Source: Saprospiraceae bacterium UBA7687 (GTDB lineage: Bacteria; Bacteroidota; Bacteroidia; Chitinophagales; Saprospiraceae). From it: DNA of 26,829 bases. Made by a program: the position numbers and the translations under genes. Below the pieces are notes generated by a model that was not told the origin of the DNA, searched no databases, and saw only the letters and a list, made by a program, of their open reading frames with translations. Positions 26,780 to 26,829 of the stretch are shown here, piece by piece; positions within the stretch are counted from its first letter, which is position 1, and each line of letters begins with the position of its first letter. Location: the NCBI GenBank assembly GCA_002482845.1, contig DLGT01000066.1, positions 26,545-53,373 on the forward strand, in the 5' to 3' direction.

Positions 26780-26829
26780 CCTTCATAGATCCTCCCACTG
26801 TCCTTCATAGATCCTCCCACTGTCCTTCA
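26780..26829 (+). repeat. 22-bp tandem repeat truncated by the window end
   Basis: Two identical copies, 26780-26801 and 26802-26823 (each CCTTCATAGAT followed by CCTCCCACTGT), and the first 6 bases of a third at 26824-26829. The unit is exactly twice 11 bp. The preceding 11 bases (26769-26779) match its first half at 8 of 11 positions, so a degenerate copy bridges towards the 11-bp array. Confidence 0.93.

Noticed and set aside
26700..26829. CRISPR array
   Set aside because: Units are 11 or 22 bp, contiguous and without spacers; no cas gene is present.

Overview
The window looks like a chromosomal piece of a Bacteroidota genome, most likely a Saprospiraceae-type environmental bacterium; the genus cannot be told. 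The reasons are low GC, no Shine-Dalgarno sequences, a TAnnTTTG-type promoter, a classic type IX secretion (T9SS) type A sorting domain at the end of the last gene, and extracellular repeat families typical of that phylum (SprB repeats, Big_2-like Ig domains, DUF11-like and tandem-95/cadherin-like domains). All four genes are on the + strand and nearly all coding capacity goes into very large secreted, cysteine-stapled, repeat-built surface proteins. There are no RNA genes, CRISPR arrays, transposases or housekeeping genes.

Layout: (1) 2-5983, the 3' 1993 codons of a giant adhesin-like gene whose start lies upstream of the window. (2) 5984-6363, an AT-rich gap with a short direct repeat and a possible promoter. 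(3) 6364-9876, a 1170-aa secreted protein with a beta-rich N-terminus, a glutamine-amidotransferase/ThuA-like central domain and four SprB repeats, but no recognisable C-terminal sorting domain. (4) 9882-23195, only 5 nt downstream, a 4437-aa giant: long signal peptide, DNRLRE/CBM96-like domain, two SprB units, two large duplicated modules, 14 more SprB units, a tandem-95 domain, a DUF11-like domain, 13 Big_2 units, three cadherin-like domains and an about 300-aa C-terminal domain with two Ca-binding-like loops. (5) 23397-26279, a 960-aa multi-Ig protein with a T9SS type A tail. (6) 26280-26829, non-coding: a good Bacteroidota promoter followed by an array of 11-bp and 22-bp tandem repeats that runs off the window.

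Genes 1 and 3 are paralogues. From the SprB array to the stop codon they have the same domain order and almost the same tail, but different copy numbers of SprB units (at least 7 against 14) and Big_2 units (8 against 13). The last three SprB units correspond one to one, so the array ends are conserved and the interior varies. Genes 2 and 3 are probably co-transcribed and translationally coupled. The best overall reading is a locus for long surface fibres or adhesins exported by T9SS. A role in gliding, aggregation or substrate binding is inference, because no secretion, motility or glycan genes are present.

Most worth a second look: the cysteine pattern of the SprB units (23 of 27 have two; the four exceptions form two adjacent pairs), the nested domain inserted at two different places in the duplicated modules, the amidotransferase-like domain in a tailless secreted protein, the shared non-type-A C-terminal domain, and the 11-bp-phased array behind a promoter at the right edge.
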